Part shown: positions 8,035-15,391 of the stretch, piece by piece | Layout of the letters: each line of letters opens with the position of its first letter | Numbering within the stretch: the first letter of the stretch is position 1 | From: CAYUJH01 sp964394585 | GTDB taxonomy: Bacteria; Bacteroidota; Bacteroidia; Cytophagales; Flammeovirgaceae | Direction: 5' to 3' | Length of the DNA: 19,821 bases | NCBI GenBank assembly: GCA_964394585.1 | Contig: CAYMYI010000075.1 | Span: 1 to 19,821, forward strand | Notes under the pieces: model-generated | The model's database searches: none | What the model was told of the DNA's origin: nothing | Seen by the model: only the letters and a program-made list of their open reading frames with translations | Program-made: the position numbers and the translations under genes

Positions 8035-9131
8035 ACGAACGCAAACTGTACGAACTTGCCCTCAGCATGATTCCCAACGTAGGCAACGTAACCGCCAAAC
8101 AACTTATTAGCTATTGTGGGTCTGCCAAAGGGGTATTTGAAACGCCTAAAGGTAAGCTCATGCGCATCCCCGGTGTAGGGGAAAAAACAGCAGAAGGAAT
8201 CCGCACTGCTGAGGTGCTTCGACTTGCCGAAGCCGAGTTCGAAAAAGCCGAGAAACTCAATGTGCAAATCATCCATTATACCGAAAAAGAATACCCCGAA
8301 AAACTAAAGCACATTGCAACGGCTCCATCCTTTTTATACTTTAAAGGTAACGGAAAGCTGAATTTCAGTAAAGTGGTTTCGATTGTGGGCACGCGCAAGG
8401 CTACCGATTATGGCAGAAAACTCACCGAAGAGATTGTGGCAAGCCTTGCCCCCTACGAAGATCTTATGGTGGTAAGCGGCATGGCATATGGGATTGATAT
8501 AGTAGCCCACCGAGCTTGTTTGCAAGAAGGGATTCCGACCATTGGTGTGCTTGCCAATGGGCTAGACACCCTGTACCCTGCGGCACATAAGCAAACAGCA
8601 GCGCAAATGTGCGAGGCAGGCGGGGGCTTGCTCAGCGAAAATAAATTTGGGACAAAACCCGACGCCCCCAAATTCCCTGAGCGTAACCGAATTGTGGCAG
8701 GCATGGCAGATGCCGTAATTGTGGTAGAAGCTGCCGTAAAAGGGGGCGCGCTCATTACTGCCAATATTGCCCAATCGTACGATAGAGAGGTATTTGCCGT
8801 ACCGGGTAACCTTGGGTTGCGTTATTCGGAAGGCTGCAACCACCTTATCCGCGATTTGAAGGCTCATATTTATACCGGACTCGATGCCCTAGAATATGTT
8901 ATGCAATGGAAAGAAGAAGCGGCTGTAAAACGTACACCATCGATTGATTTAGAAACCCTGTCTACCCCCCAAAAACAGTTAGCAGTTTTACTGCAAGAAG
9001 GAGAAAAACACATTGACGAACTATCGTTTCGGAGTCAGTTACCGGTAAACCAAGTAGCTTCTCTGTTGCTTGAAATGGAATTTGCCGGGTTAGTTCGTTC
9101 GCTACCGGGTAAGCGTTTTCGCTTAGGCTAG
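8031..9131 (+). CDS. dprA: DNA-processing protein DprA (DNA-protecting protein)
   Basis: Binds incoming single-stranded DNA and loads RecA during natural transformation; it is also widespread in species not known to be competent. At 366 residues it has the full architecture. The N-terminal helix-hairpin-helix/SAM-like region has IPNVG and IPGVGEKTAEGIR (14-58). The Rossmann-like DprA core has SIVGTR (117-122), SGMAYGIDIVAH (149-160), VLANGLDTLYP, FPERNRIVAG (215-224), GGALITA (238-244), VPGN and EGCNHLIRD. A C-terminal winged helix (about 305-366) ends FAGLVRSLPGKRF. The start overlaps the rsmA stop by four bases. No other competence gene is in the window. Confidence 0.96.
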   Translation: MNERKLYELALSMIPNVGNVTAKQLISYCGSAKGVFETPKGKLMRIPGVGEKTAEGIRTAEVLRLAEAEFEKAEKLNVQIIHYTEKEYPEKLKHIATAPSFLYFKGNGKLNFSKVVSIVGTRKATDYGRKLTEEIVASLAPYEDLMVVSGMAYGIDIVAHRACLQEGIPTIGVLANGLDTLYPAAHKQTAAQMCEAGGGLLSENKFGTKPDAPKFPERNRIVAGMADAVIVVEAAVKGGALITANIAQSYDREVFAVPGNLGLRYSEGCNHLIRDLKAHIYTGLDALEYVMQWKEEAAVKRTPSIDLETLSTPQKQLAVLLQEGEKHIDELSFRSQLPVNQVASLLLEMEFAGLVRSLPGKRFRLG

Positions 9132-9228
9132 CACTTGGCTCTATCTGCAAGTCCCCTCTCCCATTCAAAGCCTTTTTGTATCTTCACCTACCTTACATTC
9201 CATTTTCACCTTTCAACGGCAACCTATC

Positions 9229-9621
9229 ATGACTCCTGAAGAATATGCTTATAACCAAAAATGGGCGATGTGGCTACATGCCGCAGGGCTTGCCTGTTTT
9301 GTACTTCCGTATATCGGAAACTTAGTTGCCGTGTACCTAATTTGGGAAAAGAAACGCACTGAAAAATCATTGTTTTACGAACATGGCCTCGAAGCGTTCA
9401 ACTTCCAGCTTTCAATGACAATTTATTTTGGAGTAGCCACCCTATTGCTGCTCGTATGGGTAGGTATTTTTTTTATGATTGGCTTAGCTGTCTTTCAACT
9501 CTTAGCAATTGGGTTAGCCGTACTCCGCGCGCACGATTTAGAGGTCTATCAATATCCATTTAACCTAAGGCTTATCCAAGACGACCGCCCTAAGGCTTTG
9601 CCTGAAGAAACTCACCAATAA
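9229..9621 (+). CDS. DUF4870 (Tic20-like) small membrane protein
   Basis: A 130-residue protein with three hydrophobic segments (about 15-38, 60-80 and 82-100). The segment HGLEAFNFQLSM (52-63) matches the conserved H..EALNFQ core of DUF4870 membrane proteins. Its biochemical role is unknown; resemblance to Tic20 is structural and does not establish a transport function. Lysines and arginines between the first two segments suggest a cytoplasmic loop there. It begins 97 bases after dprA, with no clear terminator between, so it could be read through from rsmA-dprA. Its last 10 bases overlap the end of the convergent nuclease gene. Confidence 0.82.
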   Translation: MTPEEYAYNQKWAMWLHAAGLACFVLPYIGNLVAVYLIWEKKRTEKSLFYEHGLEAFNFQLSMTIYFGVATLLLLVWVGIFFMIGLAVFQLLAIGLAVLRAHDLEVYQYPFNLRLIQDDRPKALPEETHQ

Positions 9622-11273
9622 ACATTAAGTACTTTGGCATTTACGCCTTGTGCCGCAAAGAACGATTGCCAGAAATATTGCAAATCGGAAAGCTGATCGT
9701 TCGGCGATTTTACCTCTACAAACTGATAGCCCACCTCGTTCCACACAAATAAGTCGGGAAAACCTTTGGTATATTCTTTCATATTACTTGCCATTTGCCA
9801 AAGAATCCGCTGTAAGCCGTGCCCCTCTACTTTTTGGCATACGAGTAACACATGTTCAAGCAACGAAGGATGCCAGTACACCATCGGGTTTACCGTACCT
9901 TCGTAGCGGTGGTGCTGTGCCTGTAAAAATGAAATAGCAGCCTCTGGCGAGGCAAGTAGCTGCAACTTAGAGGCAATTGTTCGTGCTCTTTTTTGGCGAA
10001 ACATAGGGTCGAACAAATCGGAAGGCACAATCTGGAGGGGGTGGTGTACACTACCGTGCGAGGCATCGAAGATTTCATCCCACAGCAATAGCCCAAACAA
10101 CCCTTTCCATACATAGTTTTCCGAGAAGAACCCCTGATAGCCTTGCGCCTGGAAATACGATAAAGCACCTAGTTCTACTTGTTGAATAAAATCTAAGTCG
10201 ATTTGCACTTTTTCTGCCTGTTGCTTGTGGAGGGTTGCTGTTTTCTTGCGTTCACCCCCTTGCAATCGGCTCAAGAAGTCTTTAGCAAACACATGCTCTT
10301 TAGCATTTTGGGGCGCTGTATGCATCTGATGGCATAAGGCAAGCGCTTGGGCGGTATCGCCAAGTTTGTGGTACAAACGTACCTGCCGCTCGTGCGATGG
10401 GGGAACTGTCGTGTAGGTGTATACAGTAAGGGCATTTTCTGGCTGCAATGCTTTTTCGAGCAAAGCACCAATACGCAATGCTAAACGGTTGGTAATAGGT
10501 TGGGCAATGGGAGGAGCCTCTTTTACAAAAGGGGCTGCCGTTTGCATAAACCACTCAAATAACTGGTGTGGCGTACCGGTATCGCGTATAGAACGGTACG
10601 TTTCGTACAAGAGCAAAGCATGTAGCTTTGCTTCGGCTTCTTCGCGGGTAGAAAAATGAGGGACAAAGGACTCTGCCTGGTGTTCAGGGGGTTTGATGTG
10701 GCCCACATCGCGCACTACAAATGCCGACATATCTTCGGTTAGGTTTCCAAAAAACAAAAAACGAAGCATGAGGCATTCGGTTTCAAAGGCTTGTTTTATC
10801 AGAACGGAGGTTTCGCACAATGCATCTGATAGCTCTTTTACAGAAAGATGCTGCTTTAGCAAAGCAAGCAAGGGTGCTCGTTTCATTTGTTTTAATGTGC
10901 CGAGTTCATCTTCTAAGAAATGGAAAATGTGAAGCAACTCTGGCTTAGTAAACAGCGAGAGCACGTCGTTGAGGTAGAGTTCGGGGATTTTTTCGAGGCG
11001 CTGCACCAAGTGTGCCTGCTCCAAGATAGGTAACTGAGTTTCTAAAGGAGGCAATTCCGGATAGGATAATTTCTCCAACCGAAAAAAACGTCCTCTTCGA
11101 TTTGCCAGGCGTATGTACCAACATTGAGCATTTTCGGGCATTTGCCGAAATTCTCGTATAAAAGCTTGTTCGCTCTCCGAAAGGAGGTTGCCATACTGTT
11201 GCTCCACAAACGCCACCAAATACTGAAAGTAGGTAAGGTAATATTTAGGCGGAAGTTCAGCAGCGTTTGGCAT
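9612..11273 (-). CDS. FAN1-type VRR-NUC structure-specific nuclease
   Basis: A 553-residue protein resembling bacterial homologues of Fanconi-associated nuclease 1. The C-terminal VRR-NUC domain, a PD-(D/E)xK fold, shows GFPDLFVW with D507 and FVEVKSP with E520 and K522. SENYVWKGLFGLLLWDEIF around 384-402 carries the upstream acidic residue (E384) seen in FAN1 enzymes. The N-terminal part has YYLTYFQYLVAFVEQQY and a YPEL...LFTKPELLHIFHFL region, the DNA-binding wedge part of the family. A helical TPR-like middle follows, with YHKLGDTAQALALC near 301-314. FAN1 enzymes cut 5' flaps and process DNA interstrand crosslinks; bacterial members lack the ubiquitin-binding zinc finger, as here. It starts 17 bases after the isoaspartyl peptidase stop, so the two probably form an operon. 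Family call good, cellular role inferred. Confidence 0.85.
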   Translation of the reverse strand: MPNAAELPPKYYLTYFQYLVAFVEQQYGNLLSESEQAFIREFRQMPENAQCWYIRLANRRGRFFRLEKLSYPELPPLETQLPILEQAHLVQRLEKIPELYLNDVLSLFTKPELLHIFHFLEDELGTLKQMKRAPLLALLKQHLSVKELSDALCETSVLIKQAFETECLMLRFLFFGNLTEDMSAFVVRDVGHIKPPEHQAESFVPHFSTREEAEAKLHALLLYETYRSIRDTGTPHQLFEWFMQTAAPFVKEAPPIAQPITNRLALRIGALLEKALQPENALTVYTYTTVPPSHERQVRLYHKLGDTAQALALCHQMHTAPQNAKEHVFAKDFLSRLQGGERKKTATLHKQQAEKVQIDLDFIQQVELGALSYFQAQGYQGFFSENYVWKGLFGLLLWDEIFDASHGSVHHPLQIVPSDLFDPMFRQKRARTIASKLQLLASPEAAISFLQAQHHRYEGTVNPMVYWHPSLLEHVLLVCQKVEGHGLQRILWQMASNMKEYTKGFPDLFVWNEVGYQFVEVKSPNDQLSDLQYFWQSFFAAQGVNAKVLNVYW

Positions 11274-11290
11274 TGTACAAACTAAGGAAA

Positions 11291-12295
11291 TTAGTCTTTG
11301 TAAATCTTAATAACAGGAGAATCGCCCATGGTTTGATATGCGCGGTACATCCCTTCCGTATTGAAGCAAAAATACACGGTGCCACGGGTATCGAGGGCAA
11401 TCATGCCTCCTAGCCCACCTAGTTTCCCGATTTTATCAAATAACACCGTATTGCAAGCCTCTTGCAACGATAGCCCTTTGTATTCCATCAGGCAAGAAAC
11501 ATCGTGGCTGGCTACTGTTCTTATAAAATACTCCCCGTAGCCCGTACAGGAAACCGCGCAAGTTGCATTATTTGCATAGGTTCCTGCGCCTACAATGGCA
11601 CTATCGCCTACGCGACCGTACTTTTTGTTGGTAAGCCCGCCGGTAGAAGTCGCTGCGGCTAAATTTCCGTGTTGGTCGAGTGCTACGGCTCCTACTGTCC
11701 CAAATTTATCGTCGGGTTCATCGGGGAGCTCAGGCGTATCGTGTGCACCGCCTCCTATGGGCGTATTGCCATTGGTAACGCTAGAGGGCATTTCGGAGTG
11801 GTCGAGTTTCGCCTTGCCAATGTTTTGGGCTACCAGTAGTTGATCATACCGGTTCTGCTGAAAAAAATACTCGTTGTCTTCAAAATCAATCTCGTGCAAT
11901 TCGGCAAAATCGAGTGCCTCGCGGCCACTCAAGTAAGTGTATTCTGAAGTTTCCATCACCCGGCGTGCCATGCGTACGGGGTTGCGCACACTGGCAATTT
12001 TTGATACAGCTCCCGCATTCAGCGTAGCGCCATCCATAATACTTGCATCCATTTCGTGCACTCCTTTATTGGTAAATACCGAGCCTTTTCCTGCATTAAA
12101 AAGAGGACAATCTTCTAAAGACGCTACTGCCATTTCCACAGCTTCGCAAGCATTGCCGCCTCTTTCTAAAATACGACTCCCAATTTGTAAGGCTTCTTCT
12201 AGGGCAATGCGGTGGGCGTTTTCTTGTTCAAGGCTGATGGTGCGTTGGGTAATCACACCGGCACCTCCGTGTAAGGCAATAACGGGCTTTATCAT
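11291..12295 (-). CDS. iaaA: Isoaspartyl peptidase / L-asparaginase (Ntn-hydrolase)
   Basis: Plant-type asparaginase family, made as a precursor that cleaves itself to expose an N-terminal threonine nucleophile. It removes beta-aspartyl (isoAsp) residues from dipeptides and can hydrolyse asparagine. The protein is 334 residues. ALHGGAG (7-13) opens the fold, and NAGKGSVFTNKGVHEMDASIMDG (67-89) is conserved. The self-cleavage site lies in KFGTVGAVALD, with T200 as nucleophile. GGLTNKKYGRVGDSAIVGAGTYANN follows and includes the substrate-binding R228 and D231. The frame is open to 12352, but ATG at 12295-12293 places IALHGGAG at its usual distance from the N-terminus. The gene is cytoplasmic, as no signal peptide follows the chosen start. 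TATCTTTA (plus-strand 12341-12348, minus strand) is a weak promoter candidate. Confidence 0.93.
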   Translation of the reverse strand: MIKPVIALHGGAGVITQRTISLEQENAHRIALEEALQIGSRILERGGNACEAVEMAVASLEDCPLFNAGKGSVFTNKGVHEMDASIMDGATLNAGAVSKIASVRNPVRMARRVMETSEYTYLSGREALDFAELHEIDFEDNEYFFQQNRYDQLLVAQNIGKAKLDHSEMPSSVTNGNTPIGGGAHDTPELPDEPDDKFGTVGAVALDQHGNLAAATSTGGLTNKKYGRVGDSAIVGAGTYANNATCAVSCTGYGEYFIRTVASHDVSCLMEYKGLSLQEACNTVLFDKIGKLGGLGGMIALDTRGTVYFCFNTEGMYRAYQTMGDSPVIKIYKD

Positions 12296-12474
12296 GGCAA
12301 TGCAGTATTTGATGTATATGGAGTAATGAATGTATGTAAGTAAAGATAGCAAGATATTATGGTTTGAAAAGAAGGCGTAGGGTAGAGATTTAGGAAGAAA
12401 AACACAACGAATGGGTAAAAAAAAGGGAGAAACTAGAAAGAACGCTCCACATCTTTGTAGTCTATCTAATTCTT

Positions 12475-12526
12475 GAATTACAATTAGTTGTTATACTAAT
12501 AGATTTTTAAGAATTAATAGTTGTTA
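12475..12526. repeat. Imperfect direct repeat in the iaaA-scoA intergenic region
   Basis: GAATTA, four bases, TAGTTGTTA (12475-12493) is repeated as GAATTA, one base, TAGTTGTTA (12511-12526). The shared nine-base half sites lie 33 bases apart start to start, about three helical turns. The stretch is very AT-rich and sits between divergent genes, so it could be an operator, but chance repetition in AT-rich DNA is possible. The rest of the 389-base gene-free stretch (12296-12684) holds the hairpin described separately and no further gene that I can support. Confidence 0.4.
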
Positions 12527-12610
12527 AAGCAATCTTTTTTCAATAAAATTGCTACAAGGTACGATATACCTTTATCGACCTTAACCAATACACAACAACA
12601 TACAATTAAT

Positions 12611-12650
12611 TGAGGTGGTATAGAAAACAATCAGTTGCTTTACCACCTTA
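12611..12650 (+). promoter_or_regulatory. Leader hairpin upstream of scoA
   Basis: TGAGGTGGTA (12611-12620) pairs with TACCACCTTA (12641-12650) as a 10-bp stem with one G-U wobble, around a 20-base loop. The 3' arm is followed by TTTCTTTAG and ends 34 bases before the scoA ATG. Position in the probable 5' leader suggests a role in mRNA stability, attenuation or protein binding. It matches no riboswitch class that I recognise. Confidence 0.45.
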
Positions 12651-12684
12651 TTTCTTTAGTGAAAGACAACATACATACCCTACC

Positions 12685-13377
12685 ATGAACAAAGTATTTG
12701 AAAATGCAAAAACAGCGATTGAAGGCGTTACCGATGGCATGACGCTCATGCTCGGTGGATTTGGCCTTTGCGGCATCCCCGAAAATAGCATCGCCGCCCT
12801 TGTAGAACTGGGAGCAAAAGACCTCACTTGTATTTCTAACAATGCAGGCGTAGACGATTTTGGCATCGGGCTAATGCTTCAGCAACGCCAAGTCAAGAAA
12901 ATGATTTCGTCGTACGTAGGCGAAAATGCTGAATTTGAGCGGCAGCTGCTCAGTGGTGAACTCGAAGTAGAGCTAATCCCGCAAGGATCGCTAGCCGAAC
13001 GTTGCCGCGCTGGTGGCGCGGGAATCCCTGCATTTTTTACCCCAGCAGGCTATGGTACCGAAGTTGCCGAAGGAAAAGAAGTACGCGAGTTTAACGGCAA
13101 GATGTATTTGCTAGAATCGGCACTAACCGCCGATTTTGCCTTTGTAAAAGCTTGGAAAGGCGATACCCAGGGAAACCTAATTTTTAAAGGAACTGCCAGA
13201 AATTTTAACCCTATGATGGCTATGGCAGGGAAAATTACCGTAGCCGAAGTAGAAGAACTGGTAGAGCCCGGCACACTTGACCCGAACATGATTCATACCC
13301 CCGGTGTTTTCGTACAGCGCATTTTCCAAGGTGTCGGCTACGAAAAACGCATCGAGAAACGCACTGTACGTTCCTAA
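12685..13377 (+). CDS. scoA: Succinyl-CoA:3-ketoacid CoA transferase, subunit A
   Basis: Alpha subunit (230 residues) of the enzyme that moves CoA from succinyl-CoA to acetoacetate, making acetoacetyl-CoA. LMLGGFGLCGIPENSI and ISNNAGVDDFGIGLML are characteristic of the A subunit, followed by SSYVGEN, PQGSLAERCRAGGAGIPAF and the C-terminal HTPGVFVQRI. The ATG at 12685 gives MNKVFENAKTAIEGV, the usual N-terminus; the in-frame TTG at 12610 falls in a leader hairpin and is rejected. It is 33 bases before scoB, and the two subunits form the active enzyme. The genes downstream (hmgA, hpd) belong to tyrosine degradation, whose end products include acetoacetate, so the enzyme likely feeds that carbon to acetyl-CoA. 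AtoD-type acetate CoA transferase is the less likely alternative. Confidence 0.93.
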   Translation: MNKVFENAKTAIEGVTDGMTLMLGGFGLCGIPENSIAALVELGAKDLTCISNNAGVDDFGIGLMLQQRQVKKMISSYVGENAEFERQLLSGELEVELIPQGSLAERCRAGGAGIPAFFTPAGYGTEVAEGKEVREFNGKMYLLESALTADFAFVKAWKGDTQGNLIFKGTARNFNPMMAMAGKITVAEVEELVEPGTLDPNMIHTPGVFVQRIFQGVGYEKRIEKRTVRS

Positions 13378-13410
13378 CAAAATCAATACAAAGACCTAAA
13401 CCAAAAGACA

Positions 13411-14067
13411 ATGGCATTAGATAAATTTGGAATTGCTCAACGCATAGCCCAAGAACTGGAAGACGGCTTCTATGTAAACTTAGGAATTGGCATCCCTACG
13501 CTAGTTGCCAACTACATCCCCGACGGTATCCAAGTAACGCTACAATCGGAAAATGGGCTGCTTGGTATGGGACCTTTCCCTACCGAAGCACAAGTAGACC
13601 CCGATATGATTAATGCCGGCAAAGAGACCATCACGACCTTGCCTGGTTCTTCCATTTTTGATTCTGCCACCAGCTTCGCCATGATTCGTGGGGGGCATAT
13701 CGACCTAACGGTCCTCGGCGCAATGGAAGTAGCCGATAACGGCGATATTGCTAATTGGAAAATCCCAGGTAAAATGGTGAAGGGCATGGGCGGCGCAATG
13801 GATTTGGTAGCCTCTGCTAAGAACATCATCGTAGCCATGATGCACACCAACAAAGCCGGAGAATCGAAACTCCTTTCGCAGTGTACCCTGCCCATCACCG
13901 GTGTAGGATGCGTAAAAAAAGTGGTAACGAACCTCGCCGTGATGGACATCACTGAGCAAGGGTTTGTGCTGCGTGAACGTGCCCCCGGGGTTTCTGTGGA
14001 GGAAATCAAAGCAGCTACAGCAGGCAGGTTAGTCGTCGAAGGGGAAATCCCCGAAATGCGCCTGTAG
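13411..14067 (+). CDS. scoB: Succinyl-CoA:3-ketoacid CoA transferase, subunit B
   Basis: Beta subunit, 218 residues. The catalytic glutamate is E47 in QSENGLLGMGP, which forms the covalent CoA thioester intermediate. YVNLGIGIPTLVANYIP near residues 21-37, GGHIDLTVLGAMEVADNGD and MGGAMDLV are further conserved stretches of the family. The CoA transferase is heteromeric with ScoA, whose gene ends 33 bases upstream, so the two are one transcription unit. The start is ATG with an A-rich leader and no Shine-Dalgarno sequence. A possible long-looped hairpin lies between this gene and hmgA. Confidence 0.95.
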   Translation: MALDKFGIAQRIAQELEDGFYVNLGIGIPTLVANYIPDGIQVTLQSENGLLGMGPFPTEAQVDPDMINAGKETITTLPGSSIFDSATSFAMIRGGHIDLTVLGAMEVADNGDIANWKIPGKMVKGMGGAMDLVASAKNIIVAMMHTNKAGESKLLSQCTLPITGVGCVKKVVTNLAVMDITEQGFVLRERAPGVSVEEIKAATAGRLVVEGEIPEMRL

Positions 14068-14075
14068 CACATTTT

Positions 14076-14123
14076 AGGGGGCTTCTCTTTAATTTTTGTA
14101 AATATTTTGAAGGAAAGCCCTCT
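14076..14123 (+). terminator. Possible long-loop hairpin between scoB and hmgA
   Basis: AGGGGGCTT (14076-14084) can pair with AAGCCCTCT (14115-14123), nine pairs including one G-U. The loop is 30 bases and the 3' arm runs into TTTCTTGTT. It could be a weak or conditional terminator separating scoAB from hmgA-hpd. The long loop makes it uncertain. Confidence 0.3.
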
Positions 14124-14175
14124 TTTCTTGTTAAATTAGTAAGCACAACAACTATTAATAAAACAATATATTCAT

Positions 14176-15339
14176 ATGTCTCATTATCATTCCCTTGGAA
14201 AGATTCCTAAAAAACGGCATACCACCTTCCAAAAACCAGAGGGGGGGTATTACTACGAACAACTGTTTGGAACTGAAGGGTTCTCTGGGGTGTCCTCGTT
14301 GCTCTACCATATCCACCGCCCTACAATGGTCAAAGAGATTTTAGAAGCAACGGATGTACGCCCTAAAATTGCCGTAGAGCACAACATGACCGCGAGGAAA
14401 CTAGTAACCTTTGATGTTCCTCCTCAAGATGACTTCTTGGACAGCCGAACACTGCTAATGGTGAATAGCGATGTCCATATTGGCGTTGCTGCACCTCGTA
14501 ACTCCATGACCGACTACTTTTACAAAAATGGAGAAGCCGATGAGTTACTCTTCATTCATAAAGGCAGTGGTACGCTGCGTACCCTTTTAGGGAATATTCC
14601 CTTCGAGTATGGCGATTACCTGCTAATCCCACGTGGGATGATTTACCAAATCGAGTTCGATACAGAAGAAAATAGAATTTTCTATGTAGAATCGTTCAGC
14701 CCCATTCGCTTTCCGAAACGCTACCAAAACCGTTTTGGGCAACTACTCGAACATGCTCCTTTCTGCGAACGCGACTTAAAACTTCCGCAAGACTTAGAAA
14801 CACACGACGCCACAGGCGATTTCCTCATTAAGGTTCGCAAACAAGGATTGTTGCATCAGCTTGTTTATGCGGCGCACCCCTTCGATATCGTAGGATGGGA
14901 TGGCTACAACTATCCTTTCGGGTTTTCTATCCACGATTTTGAACCCATTACCGGCCGTGTGCACCAACCGCCTCCTGTACACCAAACGTTCGAAGGACAC
15001 AACTTTGTGGTTTGCTCGTTTTGCCCACGCCTGTACGACTACCACCCTCAAGCCGTGCCGGCGCCTTACAACCACAGCAATATCGACTCCGATGAAGTGC
15101 TCTATTACGTAGATGGCGATTTTATGAGCCGCAATGATATTGACCAAGGATACATCAGCCTACACCCAGGCGGTATTCCACACGGGCCACACCCCGGTGC
15201 TATGGAACGCAGCTTAGGTAAAAAAGAAACCGAAGAACTTGCCGTGATGATTGATCCGTTCCGTCCACTGCAACTTACCGAAGCAGCTCTTAAAATCGAC
15301 GATGGTAAGTATTACAAATCTTGGTTAGAGCATTCATAG
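14176..15339 (+). CDS. hmgA: Homogentisate 1,2-dioxygenase
   Basis: Cupin-fold Fe(II) enzyme that opens the homogentisate ring to maleylacetoacetate in tyrosine and phenylalanine degradation. The protein is 387 residues, shorter than the roughly 440 of the animal and Pseudomonas enzymes. The C-terminal metal region is clear: candidate ligands H300 and E307 in YNHSNIDSDEV and H336 in GGIPHGPHPGA. HKGSGTLRTLLGNIPFEYGDYLLIPRGM (128-155) is the first cupin repeat. The direct downstream neighbour is hpd, which makes homogentisate, so context supports the reaction. The start is ATG 14176 (MSHYHSLGKIPKKRH), 108 bases after scoB. The gap to hpd is 52 bases with no hairpin, so hmgA-hpd is probably one transcript. 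Confidence 0.92.
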   Translation: MSHYHSLGKIPKKRHTTFQKPEGGYYYEQLFGTEGFSGVSSLLYHIHRPTMVKEILEATDVRPKIAVEHNMTARKLVTFDVPPQDDFLDSRTLLMVNSDVHIGVAAPRNSMTDYFYKNGEADELLFIHKGSGTLRTLLGNIPFEYGDYLLIPRGMIYQIEFDTEENRIFYVESFSPIRFPKRYQNRFGQLLEHAPFCERDLKLPQDLETHDATGDFLIKVRKQGLLHQLVYAAHPFDIVGWDGYNYPFGFSIHDFEPITGRVHQPPPVHQTFEGHNFVVCSFCPRLYDYHPQAVPAPYNHSNIDSDEVLYYVDGDFMSRNDIDQGYISLHPGGIPHGPHPGAMERSLGKKETEELAVMIDPFRPLQLTEAALKIDDGKYYKSWLEHS

Positions 15340-15391
15340 TTTACAAAACTCTTTAATATAGAAATTTTTCATTAAAAATAAAGCGAATAAC

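Noticed and set aside
12450..12457. CATCTTTG as -7 box for scoA
   Set aside because: It matches seven of eight positions but has no TTG box at the required distance and would give a leader of more than 200 bases.
12610..12684. Extended scoA start from TTG 12610
   Set aside because: The added 25 residues run through a leader hairpin and resemble no CoA transferase N-terminus. ATG 12685 gives the usual MNKVF start.
13512..14072. A 186-codon minus-strand open frame across scoB
   Set aside because: It is the longest antisense frame in the window, but its composition is Ser/Thr/Pro-rich with no motif, and scoB on the plus strand is certain.
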